This document shows, in pieces, positions 46,798-57,987 of a DNA stretch of 64,000 bases. This DNA comes from Shewanella zhangzhouensis. GTDB taxonomy: Bacteria > Pseudomonadota > Gammaproteobacteria > Enterobacterales > Shewanellaceae. The position numbers and the translations under genes are program-made. Where the stretch lies: the NCBI RefSeq assembly GCF_019457615.1, contig NZ_CP080414.1, positions 363,501 through 427,500 of the forward strand, read 5' to 3'. The notes under the pieces are model-generated. The model made no database searches. It worked only from the letters and a program-made list of their open reading frames with translations, and was not told where the DNA came from. Each line of letters opens with the position of its first letter. The first letter of the stretch is position 1.

Positions 46798-48257
46798 TGT
46801 TGCTCAAAGACTTATTGGCCCCCTGGTTTCATTACGCAGGCACTGAGTCGGTTAATGCCCCTGTGATAGACAGTCGGCAGTTAACAGCCGGTGGCCTGTT
46901 CATTGCTGTGCCGGGTTATAAAACCGATGGACGGGCCTACCTTGAGGCTGCTTTTGCCAAGGGGGCTGCGGCGGCGCTGGTACACACAGACGACCCGGAT
47001 GAGCACGGTAAGGTCAGCCATGAACCCGGGCTTTGCATCGCCTTTTTCCAACTGAATCGTCAGGTATCCGCACTGGCCCGGCAATATTACGCCCTGACAA
47101 GGGGCAAGCTTAAGGTGGTGGGGGTTACCGGCACCAATGGCAAGACCTCTGTCAGCCAACTGATTGCCCAGCTTACAGAACTTTTGGGCGATAAAGCCGC
47201 AGTGATGGGCACCCTCGGCAACGGCCTTTGGGGACAGTTGCAGGATGTGGGCAACACCACCGCAGATGCAGTACGTGTAATGGCCGACCTGTATGACTTT
47301 GAACATCAGGGTGCCAAAGTCTGCGCTATGGAAGTCTCCAGTCACGGTCTGGTACAGGGGCGGGTAGAGGCTGTGCCTTTCGAAGTGGCCGTGTTTACCA
47401 ATCTCAGCCGCGATCATCTGGATTACCACGGCGATATGGATAACTACGCCGCTGCGAAGCGTCGCCTCTTTGCGTTTGGCAGTTTAAGCGCCCGTGTTAT
47501 CAATCTCGACGATAAAGTCGGTGAGCAGTGGTTTGACGGCATGGGCTCGGCCACGGGGTTCAGCTGCCTTGGACATTCCAAGGCGACTTGGCGTTTTGAG
47601 AATGCCCATTTTCATCATGCGGGCTTCTCCGCCACCTTGGTGTGGCCCGGTGGGGAGCTGCCCCTCGAATGCCGCTTACTGGGTGCCTTCAATCTTTCCA
47701 ATCTGCTCGCGGCCCTGTGCGCCATGGCGCAGCTGGGTTATGGGGTGCCGCAGCTGGTCGCTGCCGCCGCCAGACTCGAAGCCGTTCCAGGACGGATGGA
47801 GTGTTTCCCCCGTAAAGATGGGGTCTCCCTTGTTGTGGATTATGCCCATACCCCCGATGCCATAGAGCAGGCGCTCAAGGCGGCCCGCCATCACTGTGAA
47901 GGCGCGCTTTGGATTGTATTTGGCTGTGGCGGTGACAGAGACAAGGGCAAGCGTCCGCTGATGGCCGCAGCGGCAGAAGCCTTTGCCGATAACCTGGTGC
48001 TGACATCCGATAATGCCCGCAGCGAAGACCCCAGTGCAATTCTCGACGATATGAAGGCGGGCCTTGCTGCCCCTGAACGCGCCCTGTGCATGGTCGACAG
48101 GGTTGCCGCCATTCGCCATGCGGTGTCGATGGCAAAGGCAGGCGATCTCATTTTGCTGGCCGGTAAGGGCCATGAGACCTATCAGGAAATCGCCGGTGTG
48201 AAACATGAATACGATGAGCGCGCGCTGGCGCGCACATTAAGTGAGGAAAATCTGTGA
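46794..48257 (+). CDS. murE: UDP-N-acetylmuramoyl-tripeptide synthetase (meso-DAP adding)
   Basis: A 487-residue Mur ligase adding meso-diaminopimelate to UDP-MurNAc-L-Ala-D-Glu. The ATP loop is [13 protein letters not shown], the linker lysine region is [16 protein letters not shown], and DNARSEDP is the DAP-recognition motif (DNPR-like with Ala for Pro). Two tandem ATGs open the frame, the first overlapping the ftsI stop. It overlaps murF by 4 nt. Confidence 0.97.
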   Translation: MMLLKDLLAPWFHYAGTESVNAPVIDSRQLTAGGLFIAVPGYKTDGRAYLEAAFAKGAAAALVHTDDPDEHGKVSHEPGLCIAFFQLNRQVSALARQYYALTRGKLKVVGVTGTNGKTSVSQLIAQLTELLGDKAAVMGTLGNGLWGQLQDVGNTTADAVRVMADLYDFEHQGAKVCAMEVSSHGLVQGRVEAVPFEVAVFTNLSRDHLDYHGDMDNYAAAKRRLFAFGSLSARVINLDDKVGEQWFDGMGSATGFSCLGHSKATWRFENAHFHHAGFSATLVWPGGELPLECRLLGAFNLSNLLAALCAMAQLGYGVPQLVAAAARLEAVPGRMECFPRKDGVSLVVDYAHTPDAIEQALKAARHHCEGALWIVFGCGGDRDKGKRPLMAAAAEAFADNLVLTSDNARSEDPSAILDDMKAGLAAPERALCMVDRVAAIRHAVSMAKAGDLILLAGKGHETYQEIAGVKHEYDERALARTLSEENL

Positions 48258-49621
48258 TCCCTCTGAGTCTGACTCAATTGGCATCGGCCACCCATGGGCG
48301 TCTTTGCGGCGAAGATGTAGTCGTGTCACATCTCGACAGCGACAGTCGCAAAATGACCGCGGGCAGCTTGTTTGTGGCACTGAAAGGTGAGCGTTTTGAC
48401 GGCCATGAATTTGCCGACGCAGCGGTTTCTGCAGGGGCATCAGCGCTTTTGGTTGAACGTGAGCTGCCGCTCGCGCTGCCACAACTGGTGGTTGCCGATA
48501 CACAAAAAGCCATGGGCCAGATAGGCGCAGTAGTGCGGGACAGGGTTAATCCCGTGTGTGTGGCGCTTACCGGCTCCAACGGCAAAACCAGCGTAAAAGA
48601 GATGGTTGCTACCGTGCTGTCGCAGCAGCACTCGGTGCTCTTTACCGCAGGTAACTTTAACAACGAAATTGGCGTACCCCTCACACTGCTGCGTCTGGAG
48701 CAGGGCCACGAGTATGGGGTATTTGAGCTGGGTGCTAACCACAAGGGTGAGATTGATTACACCTCATCGCTGGTTCGTCCCTCGGTGTCGTTGGTGAACA
48801 ACGTAGGCAGTGCTCACCTCGAAGGCTTTGGCTCTGAGGCCGGTGTTGCCGAGGCCAAGTCCGAAATTTATCTGCATCTGGCGGACGACGGAGTGGGGAT
48901 TGTGAATCTGGACGACCGCTATGCAGGTACCATGCTCGCCAAACTCAAGGGCAAGCGGGTACTGACTTTTGGTCTTGGCGCCGGGGCCGACATTACCGCC
49001 CGGGAAGTGACCGCTGATGCATTCGGCAGATACAGCTTTTACCTGTGCCACGGTGGCGACCATGTGACCGTGAGTCTACCGCTGGCAGGTAAGCATCAGG
49101 TATCCAATGCGCTGGCAACGTCCGCCATCTGCATTGCCCTGGGCTTACCTCTGCAAGAAATAGCGGCGGGTCTTGCCAAACTGGCTCCGGTCAAAGGCCG
49201 TATGATGCCACGTCAGTTGGGACGTCTGCTCCTGGTGGACGACAGCTACAATGCCAACCCCAATTCTGTGGGTGCCGCCATCGACTGGCTGAAAGAAATT
49301 TCTACAAACAGGACCCTGGTACTGGGCGATTTGGGTGAATTAGGCGACAATGCTGCCCTTTTGCACTTTGAGCTGGGGCAGAAGGCCAAAGAAGCCGGTC
49401 TCGACAGCCTGTTTTGTCTGGGCCGCTTAAGCCGCCATGCCAGCCAGGCTTTTGGCAGTAAACATTTCGAAGAGCTGGATGCTCTCGTGAGTGAATTGAT
49501 TAACTATATCAACGGGGTAGAGGGAGATATGACCCTGTTGGTGAAAGGGTCTCGCAGCGCCGCCATGGAGCGGGTTGTCGAGGCCTTAACAGCCGCCCAT
49601 GGGCGCGGGGAGCTGAAATAA
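48254..49621 (+). CDS. murF: UDP-MurNAc-tripeptide D-alanyl-D-alanine ligase
   Basis: A 455-residue Mur ligase adding D-Ala-D-Ala to the UDP-MurNAc tripeptide. It starts at GTG 48254 ([17 protein letters not shown]). The ATP loop is [32 protein letters not shown] and [18 protein letters not shown] are typical. It overlaps murE and abuts mraY (TAA directly followed by ATG). A D-Ala-D-Ala ligase gene is not in this cluster. Confidence 0.97.
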   Translation: MIPLSLTQLASATHGRLCGEDVVVSHLDSDSRKMTAGSLFVALKGERFDGHEFADAAVSAGASALLVERELPLALPQLVVADTQKAMGQIGAVVRDRVNPVCVALTGSNGKTSVKEMVATVLSQQHSVLFTAGNFNNEIGVPLTLLRLEQGHEYGVFELGANHKGEIDYTSSLVRPSVSLVNNVGSAHLEGFGSEAGVAEAKSEIYLHLADDGVGIVNLDDRYAGTMLAKLKGKRVLTFGLGAGADITAREVTADAFGRYSFYLCHGGDHVTVSLPLAGKHQVSNALATSAICIALGLPLQEIAAGLAKLAPVKGRMMPRQLGRLLLVDDSYNANPNSVGAAIDWLKEISTNRTLVLGDLGELGDNAALLHFELGQKAKEAGLDSLFCLGRLSRHASQAFGSKHFEELDALVSELINYINGVEGDMTLLVKGSRSAAMERVVEALTAAHGRGELK

Positions 49622-50704
49622 ATGCTGGTTTATCTGGCCGAATATCTGACCCAGTTTTACACCGGGTTTAACGTGTTTTCCTATGTGACCTTCAGAGCCA
49701 TTCTGGCGCTGCTGACGGCACTCATGTTCAGCCTCTGGTGGGGCCCAAAACTGATTGAGCGTCTGCAGGTGCTGCAGATTGGACAGGTAGTGCGTAATGA
49801 TGGTCCAGAGTCACATTTCAGCAAGCGTGGCACCCCAACCATGGGTGGGCTGTTGATTTTGGCCGGCATCTTTATCGGCGTACTGCTGTGGGGTGATCTG
49901 GGCAGCCGCTATGTGTGGGTCATGTTGTTTGTGCTGGGCTCCTTTGGCTTGATTGGCTTTATCGACGACTACCGCAAGGTGGTGCGTAAAGACCCCAAGG
50001 GGCTGATTGCGCGCTGGAAATACATTTTCCAGTCGCTGGCGGCGCTTGTGGTGGCTTTTTATCTGTTTTACTCGACCAAGCATCCGGGTGAAACCCAGTT
50101 GGTGGTGCCTTTCTTTAAAGATATTCTGCCGCAGCTTGGCCTGATGTTTATTGTGCTGACCTACTTCACCATTGTGGGCGCCAGCAACGCGGTGAACCTG
50201 ACCGATGGTCTGGACGGCCTGGCCATCATGCCAACCGTCATGGTGGCTGCAGCGTTCGCGCTGATTGCCTACCTGTCCGGTCACGTGCAATTTGCCAACT
50301 ACCTGCATATTCCCTATTTGCCGGGCTCGGGCGAGCTGGTAATTGTCTGTACCGCCATTGTTGGCGCTGGCCTCGGCTTTTTGTGGTTCAACACCTATCC
50401 CGCACAGGTCTTTATGGGTGACGTGGGCTCGCTGTCTCTGGGCGCTGCGCTCGGCACCATCGCCGTGCTGGTACGTCAGGAAATCCTGCTGGTGATCATG
50501 GGCGGTGTGTTTGTGATGGAAACCCTGTCGGTGATTTTGCAGGTGGGTTCTTACAAGCTGCGTGGCCAGCGGATTTTCCGCATGGCACCCATTCACCACC
50601 ACTATGAGCTCAAAGGCTGGCCGGAGCCACGGGTGATTGTCCGCTTCTGGATCATCTCCCTGTTCCTGGTGTTGCTGGGTCTGGCCACGCTGAAGCTGAG
50701 GTAA
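49622..50704 (+). CDS. mraY: phospho-N-acetylmuramoyl-pentapeptide transferase
   Basis: A 360-residue inner-membrane enzyme with ten helices that makes lipid I from undecaprenyl phosphate and UDP-MurNAc-pentapeptide. [53 protein letters not shown] and [18 protein letters not shown] are the conserved cytoplasmic loops, with catalytic aspartates. The length equals that of E. coli MraY (360). Confidence 0.98.
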   Translation: MLVYLAEYLTQFYTGFNVFSYVTFRAILALLTALMFSLWWGPKLIERLQVLQIGQVVRNDGPESHFSKRGTPTMGGLLILAGIFIGVLLWGDLGSRYVWVMLFVLGSFGLIGFIDDYRKVVRKDPKGLIARWKYIFQSLAALVVAFYLFYSTKHPGETQLVVPFFKDILPQLGLMFIVLTYFTIVGASNAVNLTDGLDGLAIMPTVMVAAAFALIAYLSGHVQFANYLHIPYLPGSGELVIVCTAIVGAGLGFLWFNTYPAQVFMGDVGSLSLGAALGTIAVLVRQEILLVIMGGVFVMETLSVILQVGSYKLRGQRIFRMAPIHHHYELKGWPEPRVIVRFWIISLFLVLLGLATLKLR

Positions 50705-50706
50705 TT

Positions 50707-52038
50707 ATGGGTCTGCCACTGGATAAGCCACACTCACACGTCGTTCTGGGCCTTGGTGCCACGGGGCTGTCGGTGGTGCGCTTTCTGGCACGCAAAGGCA
50801 TAGTGCCGCTGGTGATGGACAGCCGTCGCCAGCCGCCGGGTATGGATGTACTCAGTGCAGAGTTTCCGGATGTGTCGCTGGTTACGGGTGGTTTCGATTG
50901 CCGCTATCTGGTGCAGGCACAGAGCATCATCATCAGTCCGGGCATTGCCGTCGATACCCCAGAAGTGCGCGCGGCCATGGATATGGGCATTGAAGTGATT
51001 GGCGATGTGGAGCTTTTTGCCCGCGAAATTCAGGACATGCCGCCCTGTGTGCTGGCCATTACTGGCTCCAATGGCAAGTCAACCGTGACCACTCTGGTGG
51101 GGGAAATGGCCAGGGCTGATAGCAAGTCCGTTGCCGTTGGCGGCAATATTGGCGTACCCGCGCTGGAACTGCTGGGCAAAGGCGCAGAGCTCTTTGTGCT
51201 GGAACTGTCCAGCTTCCAGCTGGAAACCACCCACAGTCTTCATTGCATTGCCGGCACCTGCCTGAACATCAGTGAAGACCATATGGACAGGTACACAGAC
51301 CTCGAAGCCTATCGTCAGGCCAAATTGAGGCTCTATCCCCAAAGTAAGCTCAGCGTCTACAACCGTGACGATGCGGCGACCATGCCGGATGAACCACGCA
51401 ATACCGTCAGTTTTGGTTTGGGTGTCCCCGAGCTTGATGACTGGGGGCTGATGGATGGCAAGATTTACCACGGCGCCAGTGAAATCATGAATTTATTGGA
51501 TGTGGCCCTGATTGGCAGCCATAACCACGCCAACTTGCTCGCCGCCATGGCGCTTTGCGAAGCCGCGGGTATTTCCCGTGAGGCCATGGTGAAGGTCGCG
51601 AAGGAATTTACCGGGCTGGCACACCGCTGTGAACTGGTGGCAAGCCATAACAGCATCGCCTGGGTCAACGACTCCAAGGCCACCAACGTGGGTGCGACTG
51701 TCGCGGCGCTCAATGGCCTTGCGGAGCATCTGGGTGACATCATCCTGATTGCCGGTGGCGATGGTAAAGGGGCTGACTTCGAACCTCTGCGAGATGCGCT
51801 GGGGGCCGTTAGCTACCTTATTACCCTCGGCCGTGATGGCGACAAGATTGCCGCGTTGAAAGAAGGTGCCATTAAGGTGGCAACCATGGCCGAAGCGGTT
51901 GAAAAGGCAAAAGCCCTGGCAAACCCGGGTGACATAGTGCTCTTGTCACCAGCCTGCGCCAGCCTGGACATGTACACCAACTTTATGGCCCGAGGAGATG
52001 ATTTCAGGGCCAACGTGGGGCGGGTCTATGGCAACTGA
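50707..52038 (+). CDS. murD: UDP-N-acetylmuramoyl-L-alanine-D-glutamate ligase
   Basis: A 443-residue Mur ligase adding D-glutamate to UDP-MurNAc-L-Ala. The ATP loop is [34 protein letters not shown] and [17 protein letters not shown] are family blocks, and [20 protein letters not shown] closes the C-terminal domain. It overlaps ftsW by 11 nt. Confidence 0.98.
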   Translation: MGLPLDKPHSHVVLGLGATGLSVVRFLARKGIVPLVMDSRRQPPGMDVLSAEFPDVSLVTGGFDCRYLVQAQSIIISPGIAVDTPEVRAAMDMGIEVIGDVELFAREIQDMPPCVLAITGSNGKSTVTTLVGEMARADSKSVAVGGNIGVPALELLGKGAELFVLELSSFQLETTHSLHCIAGTCLNISEDHMDRYTDLEAYRQAKLRLYPQSKLSVYNRDDAATMPDEPRNTVSFGLGVPELDDWGLMDGKIYHGASEIMNLLDVALIGSHNHANLLAAMALCEAAGISREAMVKVAKEFTGLAHRCELVASHNSIAWVNDSKATNVGATVAALNGLAEHLGDIILIAGGDGKGADFEPLRDALGAVSYLITLGRDGDKIAALKEGAIKVATMAEAVEKAKALANPGDIVLLSPACASLDMYTNFMARGDDFRANVGRVYGN

Positions 52039-53236
52039 CAGCAAACAGCTCACCCTGTTTGAGCGTAGTGGTCATTTCTGGACCAGCTGGTTAAGCGGAC
52101 GTAGTGCGCCCGGCAACCAGTTGTACGACCGTGCGCTGCTGTCTGTTGTGCTGGGATTGATGGCATTTGGTTTTGTGATGGTGATGTCGGCCTCTATGCC
52201 AGAGGCCCAGAGTCTGAAGGACGATCCCTTCCACTTTATGTACCGCCATGTGTTTTATTTGGTGGGCTGTGTGGCGATTGCCGCCGTGGTGCTGCGCATC
52301 CCCATGGCAAGCTGGCAAAAATACAGCCCCTTGTTGCTGCTGGGTGTCTTTGTGCTCCTCATTGCCGTGCTGGTGGTGGGCACTACGGTGAATGGCGCCA
52401 GGCGTTGGCTAAGTGTGGGGCCGATACGTATCCAGGTGGCCGAAATGGCCAAGCTGGTATTTGCCATTTACCTGTCGGGTTACCTGGTGCGCAGGCTCCA
52501 GGAAGTACGTGAAAACGCCAAGGGGTTTTATAAACCCATCGCCGTATTTGCTCTTTATGCACTCCTGATCCTGGCCCAGCCGGATTTGGGCACAGTGGTT
52601 GTGCTCTTTGTGGGTACAGTTGGCCTGCTATTCCTGGCCGGTGCCAGGTTGCTCGACTTCTTTTTGTTGATTTTTGCCGGCGTGATGGCCTTCGTCGCAC
52701 TGGTTGTGCTCGAACCTTACCGTGTCGCCCGTGTGACGTCTTTCCTTAATCCCTGGGAAGACCCCTTCGGCAGTGGTTACCAGCTCACTCAGTCACTGAT
52801 GGCCTATGGCCGGGGTGATTTGCTGGGGCAGGGGTTGGGAAACAGCATCCAGAAGCTGGAGTACTTACCAGAGGCCCATACCGACTTTATCTTTGCGGTG
52901 ATTGGGGAAGAGCTGGGATTTATCGGCATTGTAATGGTGCTGCTGGCATTGATGTTTGTGGCGCTGCGCGCCATACGTCTGGGTAACGAGTGTTTGGGGC
53001 TCGAGCGTGCCTTTGAAGGCTACCTCGCTTACGCCATCGGGATTTGGATTTGTTTCCAGACCGTGGTGAATGTGGGTGCCAGTATCGGCATGTTGCCCAC
53101 CAAGGGGCTGACGCTGCCCTTTATCAGCTACGGCGGCTCCAGTTTGTGGGTAATGACCTCGGCCGTGTGTATTTTGCTTCGCATCGATTATGAAAAACGC
53201 CTGAGTCAGATTCAGGCAGTACAGGGGAGACTCTAA
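52028..53236 (+). CDS. ftsW: septal peptidoglycan glycosyltransferase FtsW
   Basis: A 402-residue SEDS protein with ten transmembrane helices that polymerises septal glycan together with FtsI. It starts [18 protein letters not shown] at 52028, inside the end of murD; the open frame begins ten codons earlier. [64 protein letters not shown] and [20 protein letters not shown] are conserved SEDS blocks. Confidence 0.97.
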   Translation: MATDSKQLTLFERSGHFWTSWLSGRSAPGNQLYDRALLSVVLGLMAFGFVMVMSASMPEAQSLKDDPFHFMYRHVFYLVGCVAIAAVVLRIPMASWQKYSPLLLLGVFVLLIAVLVVGTTVNGARRWLSVGPIRIQVAEMAKLVFAIYLSGYLVRRLQEVRENAKGFYKPIAVFALYALLILAQPDLGTVVVLFVGTVGLLFLAGARLLDFFLLIFAGVMAFVALVVLEPYRVARVTSFLNPWEDPFGSGYQLTQSLMAYGRGDLLGQGLGNSIQKLEYLPEAHTDFIFAVIGEELGFIGIVMVLLALMFVALRAIRLGNECLGLERAFEGYLAYAIGIWICFQTVVNVGASIGMLPTKGLTLPFISYGGSSLWVMTSAVCILLRIDYEKRLSQIQAVQGRL

Positions 53237-54319
53237 ATGGGCCCACAGACAGGCAAAAGACTCTTGGTGATGGCCGGTGGCACCGGTGGTCACGTCTTTC
53301 CTGCGCTGGCGGTGGCCAGGCGTCTCGCCAGTGAAGGCTGGCAAATACGCTGGCTCGGCACGGCCGACCGCATGGAGGCGCGTTTGGTGCCTCAGCATGG
53401 TTTCGATATCGACTTTATCGATATTCAGGGCGTGCGCGGAAATGGTTTGCTGCGTAAGCTCGCCGCACCCTTTAAGGTACTGCGCTCCGTGATGCAGGCA
53501 AGAAAGGTCATTCGTCAGTTCAAACCGGATGTGGTGCTTGGCATGGGTGGCTTCGCCAGTGGCCCGGGCGGTGTGGCAGCAAAACTCTGTGGCATTCCTC
53601 TGGTGCTCCATGAGCAAAATGCCATTCCGGGTATGACCAATAAGTTATTGTCCCGGATTGCGACCCGGGTGCTCTGCGCGTTCGAGGGCGCTTTCGGCAC
53701 TCTGGGAACAACCGTGGGGAATCCCATCCGCGAAGAGCTGGTGGCACTGGGAGCCAAGCCCCGTGAGTCACGTACCGAAGCGCTGAAAGTACTGGTCGTT
53801 GGCGGCAGCTTGGGTGCCAAGGTGTTTAACGATTTGATGCCTTCGGTCACCGCCAGAATCGCCCAGCTCCAGCCTGTGACTGTGTGGCACCAGACGGGTA
53901 AGAACAATCTGTCGGCGGTGCAGGCCGAGTATCAGCAGCAGGGCCAGGATGGCGGCGTCAAGATTGCTGAATTTATTGATGATATGGAAGCGGCCTATCG
54001 TTGGGCCGATGTGGTGCTGTGCCGGGCGGGCGCCCTGACCGTATCTGAGCTCGCTGCGGTGGGGCTGCCCAGTATTCTGGTGCCTTATCCCCATGCGGTG
54101 GACGACCACCAAACCATGAACGCCCGGGTATTGGTGGATGCAGGCGCGGCCTTTTTGGTGCCCCAGCCCATTGCCACCACAGAGCTTTTGGCCGACAAGC
54201 TGCAGTTGCTTGCCGGTGACAGAGATGAATTGACCCGTATGGGTGAAAGGGCCAGGGCGGCGGCCGTATTGGATGCCACCGAACGTGTGGCTGAGGTTTG
54301 CCGCGAACTGGCGAAATAA
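53237..54319 (+). CDS. murG: undecaprenyldiphospho-muramoylpentapeptide beta-N-acetylglucosaminyltransferase
   Basis: A 360-residue GT28 glycosyltransferase adding GlcNAc to lipid I to give lipid II. The N-terminal glycine loop is [17 protein letters not shown], followed by [18 protein letters not shown] and [17 protein letters not shown]. The C-terminal domain has [16 protein letters not shown] and [20 protein letters not shown]. It abuts ftsW (stop directly followed by ATG). Confidence 0.98.
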   Translation: MGPQTGKRLLVMAGGTGGHVFPALAVARRLASEGWQIRWLGTADRMEARLVPQHGFDIDFIDIQGVRGNGLLRKLAAPFKVLRSVMQARKVIRQFKPDVVLGMGGFASGPGGVAAKLCGIPLVLHEQNAIPGMTNKLLSRIATRVLCAFEGAFGTLGTTVGNPIREELVALGAKPRESRTEALKVLVVGGSLGAKVFNDLMPSVTARIAQLQPVTVWHQTGKNNLSAVQAEYQQQGQDGGVKIAEFIDDMEAAYRWADVVLCRAGALTVSELAAVGLPSILVPYPHAVDDHQTMNARVLVDAGAAFLVPQPIATTELLADKLQLLAGDRDELTRMGERARAAAVLDATERVAEVCRELAK

Positions 54320-54328
54320 AGGTTAGTT

Positions 54329-55783
54329 ATGACACAGACAGAGAAGTACAGACAGCTTCGTACCATGATCCCCGAAATGCGCCGCGTGCGCCGCATCCAC
54401 TTTGTTGGTATTGGCGGCGCCGGTATGGGCGGGATTGCCGAAGTACTGGTAAACGAAGGCTATCAGGTCAGCGGGTCGGACATCGCCGACAATGCCGTGA
54501 CAGAGCGTCTGGGAAGTCTGGGTGCCCGTATTTTTATCGGCCATGGCGCCGATAACGTCAGTGGTGTGGATGTGGTGGTGGTATCAACCGCCATCAAGCA
54601 GGACAACCCTGAAATCGCCGCTGCCAAAGAGAAGCGTATTCCCATAGTGCGCCGCGCAGAGATGCTTGCCGAGCTGATGCGTTATCGCCATGGCGTGGCG
54701 GTTGCCGGTACCCACGGCAAAACCACCACCACCAGTTTGATTGCCAGTATCTATGGTCAGGCCGAGCGTGACCCGACGTTTGTGATAGGCGGACTGCTTA
54801 ACAGTGCCGGCACCAATGCCCGTTTGGGCTCAAGCCGTTATCTGATTGCCGAGGCCGACGAGAGTGATGCGAGCTTCCTGCACCTGCAGCCCATGGTGAC
54901 CGTGGTGACCAACATCGAAGCCGACCATATGGACACCTACGGCGGCGACTTCGAAAAGCTCAAGTCCACCTTCGTGGACTTTATGCACAATCTGCCGTTT
55001 TACGGTGTGGCCGTGGTATGTGTGGACGACCCAGTGGTGCGCGAGCTTATCCCGCGCATTGGCCGTCAGGTCGTGACTTACGGTTTCAGTGATGATGCCG
55101 ATGTGCAGGCGCTGAACTTTGTACAGGAAGGCCACAGCTGCCGCTTTACCGTGCGCCGCAAGGGCAAAGACGACCTGTCACTCAAGGTGAATCTGCCCGG
55201 GCAGCACAATGTGCTTAACTCCCTGGCGGCCATTGCCGTGGCCACAGAGGATGACATCGAAGACGAGGCCATCGTTAAAGCGCTGGCCGAATTTCAGGGT
55301 ATAGGTCGCCGATTCCAACATCTGGGCAAGTTTGCGACTCCCAACGGTGAGGTCATGCTGGTGGACGACTATGGCCACCACCCGAGCGAAGTGCTTGCGA
55401 CCATTAAAGCCGCCCGCGCCGGTTGGCCCGATAAGCGCCTGGTGATGGCATACCAGCCCCACAGGTATACCCGTACCCGCGACCTGTACGAGGACTTCGT
55501 CGAAGTGTTGTCCCAGGTCGACAAGCTGGTATTGCTGGAAGTATACGCCGCCGGAGAAACGCCCATTCCCGGTGCCGATGGCCGCGCCCTGTGCCGCTCT
55601 ATCCGTCAGCGTGGCCAGTTGGAGCCGATTTTTGTGGCAAGCCCAGAGCAGCTGACGTCCGTGCTGCCGGATGTGTTGGCCGATGGCGATCTGCTGCTGT
55701 GCCAGGGGGCTGGCAATATTGGTGCATTGTCCCGGGAGTTGGCGGCTACCGAGCTTGGATTTGCCAAGGTGGAAAATAGCTGA
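54329..55783 (+). CDS. murC: UDP-N-acetylmuramate-L-alanine ligase
   Basis: A 484-residue Mur ligase adding L-alanine to UDP-MurNAc. [20 protein letters not shown] is the UDP-binding block, [17 protein letters not shown] the ATP loop, [16 protein letters not shown] the metal site, and [21 protein letters not shown] a conserved C-terminal block. In E. coli ddlB follows; here a 112-nt gap with a promoter leads straight to ftsQ. Confidence 0.98.
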   Translation: MTQTEKYRQLRTMIPEMRRVRRIHFVGIGGAGMGGIAEVLVNEGYQVSGSDIADNAVTERLGSLGARIFIGHGADNVSGVDVVVVSTAIKQDNPEIAAAKEKRIPIVRRAEMLAELMRYRHGVAVAGTHGKTTTTSLIASIYGQAERDPTFVIGGLLNSAGTNARLGSSRYLIAEADESDASFLHLQPMVTVVTNIEADHMDTYGGDFEKLKSTFVDFMHNLPFYGVAVVCVDDPVVRELIPRIGRQVVTYGFSDDADVQALNFVQEGHSCRFTVRRKGKDDLSLKVNLPGQHNVLNSLAAIAVATEDDIEDEAIVKALAEFQGIGRRFQHLGKFATPNGEVMLVDDYGHHPSEVLATIKAARAGWPDKRLVMAYQPHRYTRTRDLYEDFVEVLSQVDKLVLLEVYAAGETPIPGADGRALCRSIRQRGQLEPIFVASPEQLTSVLPDVLADGDLLLCQGAGNIGALSRELAATELGFAKVENS

Positions 55784-55828
55784 ATGCTGTTGAAAATTTC
55801 ATCAGTTAAGTGGTTGTTCTCTTTGGTC

Positions 55829-55857
55829 TTTGACCTGAGATCCCGGGTCTATATAAT
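55829..55857 (+). promoter_or_regulatory. promoter for ftsQ-ftsA-ftsZ in the murC-ftsQ gap
   Basis: TTTGAC (55829-55834), a 17-nt spacer and a perfect TATAAT (55852-55857). It lies about 40 nt before the ftsQ start. In E. coli the ftsQAZ promoters lie within ddlB; with ddlB absent, this promoter may do that job. Confidence 0.75.
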
Positions 55858-55895
55858 GGCCGGTTATTCTGTGGCTCGGCGCTGAGGAGCAGGCG

Positions 55896-56720
55896 TTGGC
55901 AAGAGACAGGAAAACCCCGACGCGCAGGGCGCCGCCGGAAAAGCGGCCCAGAGGGCCGGAGCTTCGCCAGCGCGGAGCGCAGTTTTGGGCTGGATTATGT
56001 TCGCTTAATTGGTACCTGATTACCGGTTTTAGCTTTTTTCTGCTGGTGCTGGCCGGATTGGGGTACAGCGGCTATCGGCTCCATGGGCTGTTGAACAATG
56101 CAGAAGCCCTGCCCATTGAGGCCCTGGTTATCAAGGGCGACCGGGTGTACACCACGGAGGAAGAAATCCGTGGTGCCATGGAAAAACTGATGGCGCGAAG
56201 TTTTTTCAGCGCCGATGTGATGGAAATACAGCAGGCGATTGAAGCCTTGCCCTGGGTATACAAGGCATCGGTACGACGGATGTGGCCGGCGCGTATCAAG
56301 GTGTACCTACAGGAGCAGCAGGCCGCCGCCCGCTGGAACGGCATGGATTGGGTGAACGAGCAGGGCGAGGTGTTCAGCGCACCTGAGCAGCAGGGGCTGA
56401 CCGACCTGCCCAAACTGTCCGGGCCAGAAAATATGTCGGCAGAGGTGCTCACCTCTTACCGGCAGATAGCGGAACTGCTGAGGATTAATGGCTATGGGCT
56501 TGAGAGCCTGAGCCTGAGTCCAAGACATGCGTGGATTGCCGTGCTTGATAACGGCATCACTCTGGAACTTGGGCGGGAAGACAAGATGGCGAGGGTACAG
56601 CGCTTTATCAATGTGTACCCCACGCTGGCCAAGCAGCCAAAGGCCGTCGCCAGAGTGGATTTGCGCTACGACACAGGATTGGCCGTAGGCTGGGATGAGA
56701 CAAAACAAGAGAGTCGCTAA
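55896..56720 (+). CDS. ftsQ: cell division protein FtsQ
   Basis: A 274-residue bitopic divisome protein. It starts at TTG 55896, with GAGGAG 5-6 nt upstream and no nearby ATG or GTG in frame giving the basic N-terminus. That cytoplasmic part (RKTPTRRAPPEKRPRG) precedes a transmembrane helix at about 38-58 (WYLITGFSFFLLVLAGLGYS). The POTRA domain follows (EALVIKGDRVYTTEEEI, SADVMEIQQAIEALPWVYKA) and then the FtsQ beta domain (RIKVYLQEQQAAARWNG). It recruits FtsL and FtsB. Confidence 0.95.
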   Translation: MARDRKTPTRRAPPEKRPRGPELRQRGAQFWAGLCSLNWYLITGFSFFLLVLAGLGYSGYRLHGLLNNAEALPIEALVIKGDRVYTTEEEIRGAMEKLMARSFFSADVMEIQQAIEALPWVYKASVRRMWPARIKVYLQEQQAAARWNGMDWVNEQGEVFSAPEQQGLTDLPKLSGPENMSAEVLTSYRQIAELLRINGYGLESLSLSPRHAWIAVLDNGITLELGREDKMARVQRFINVYPTLAKQPKAVARVDLRYDTGLAVGWDETKQESR

Positions 56721-56723
56721 CTG

Positions 56724-57959
56724 ATGACCAAGAACCAGGATAGAAATCTGATAGTCGGATTGGACATAGGTACCGCCAAGGTCGCTGCGATCATCGGCGA
56801 AGTCATGCCTGACGGAGAGATCAGCATTGTGGGTCTTGGCAACCATCCCTCCCGGGGCATGGACAAGGGTGGGGTGAACGACCTCGACTCTATCGTGCGC
56901 AGCGTGCAGCGGGCACTGGATCAGGCCGAACTGATGGCCGATTGTCAGGTGTCGTCTGTGTACATGTCGATTTCCGGCAAGCACATCGCCTGCCAGAACG
57001 AGCGCGGCATGGTGTCCATCAACGATGAAGAAGTGACTCAGGAAGACGTGGACAACGTCATCCACACGGCCCGCTCGGTGAAGATCCCCACGGAGCGCCG
57101 CATCCTGCACGTGTTGCCGCAGGAATACGCCATCGACGTGCAGGAAGGGATCCGCAGCCCCATCGGCATGTCTGGCATGCGTATGGAGGCCAAGGTGCAT
57201 ATCGTCACCTGCGCCAACGACATGGCCAAAAACATTACCAAGAGCGTCGAGCGCTGTGGTCTTAAGGTAGATGACCTGGTGTTTTCCGGTATCGCCTCGG
57301 CCGATGCAGTGCTGACCAATGATGAAAAAGACCTGGGCGTGTGCCTGGTGGATATCGGTGGTGGTACCACAGACATTACCGTGTACACCAATGGTGCTCT
57401 GCGTCACTGCGCCGTAGTACCTGTGGCCGGTAACCAGGTGACCAACGATATCGCCAAAATTTTCAGGACGCCGCTGTCACATGCCGAGCAAATCAAGGTG
57501 CAATACGCCAGTGCGCGCAGTGCCATGGTCAGCCGCGAAGACAGTATCGAAGTGCCCTCTGTGGGGGGCCGTCCGTCGCGCACCATGTCTCGCCATACCC
57601 TGGCTGAAGTGGTTGAGCCAAGATATCAGGAGCTGTTCGAGCTGGTACTTAAAGAGCTTCGCAGCGCTCGACTGGAAGATCAGATTGCCGCAGGCATAGT
57701 GCTCACCGGCGGTACCGCTTCAATCGAAGGTGCTGTCGATGTAGCCGAAGCTGTGTTCGGCATGCCGGTAAGGGTGGCGTCGCCCATGCCGGTCAAAGGT
57801 TTATACGAATATGTGGATCAGCCCATTTACTCCACCGGGGTGGGGCTGCTTCACTATGGCGCGCGTCGGGTGCTTGAGCGGCAATACGAGCGTCCGCAGC
57901 GTCAAGGGGTCACCAGTGTCTGGAATCGGGTCCAGAGCTGGTTTAAGGGTGAATTTTAA
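56724..57959 (+). CDS. ftsA: cell division protein FtsA
   Basis: A 411-residue actin-like ATPase tethering FtsZ to the membrane. NLIVGLDIGTAKVAAIIGEV is the phosphate-1 motif, VCLVDIGGGTTDITVYTNGA the phosphate-2 motif, and GIVLTGGTASIEGAVDVA the adenosine motif. A short amphipathic C-terminal tail (VWNRVQSWFKGEF) fits the membrane-targeting helix. It is 3 nt after ftsQ and 28 nt before ftsZ. Confidence 0.98.
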   Translation: MTKNQDRNLIVGLDIGTAKVAAIIGEVMPDGEISIVGLGNHPSRGMDKGGVNDLDSIVRSVQRALDQAELMADCQVSSVYMSISGKHIACQNERGMVSINDEEVTQEDVDNVIHTARSVKIPTERRILHVLPQEYAIDVQEGIRSPIGMSGMRMEAKVHIVTCANDMAKNITKSVERCGLKVDDLVFSGIASADAVLTNDEKDLGVCLVDIGGGTTDITVYTNGALRHCAVVPVAGNQVTNDIAKIFRTPLSHAEQIKVQYASARSAMVSREDSIEVPSVGGRPSRTMSRHTLAEVVEPRYQELFELVLKELRSARLEDQIAAGIVLTGGTASIEGAVDVAEAVFGMPVRVASPMPVKGLYEYVDQPIYSTGVGLLHYGARRVLERQYERPQRQGVTSVWNRVQSWFKGEF

Positions 57960-57987
57960 CTAACGCAGGCAAACGGAGATTCAGACC

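Noticed and set aside
56307..57407. 366-residue minus-strand ORF
   Set aside because: Antisense to ftsQ and ftsA; His-rich composition typical of shadow frames in GC-rich genes.
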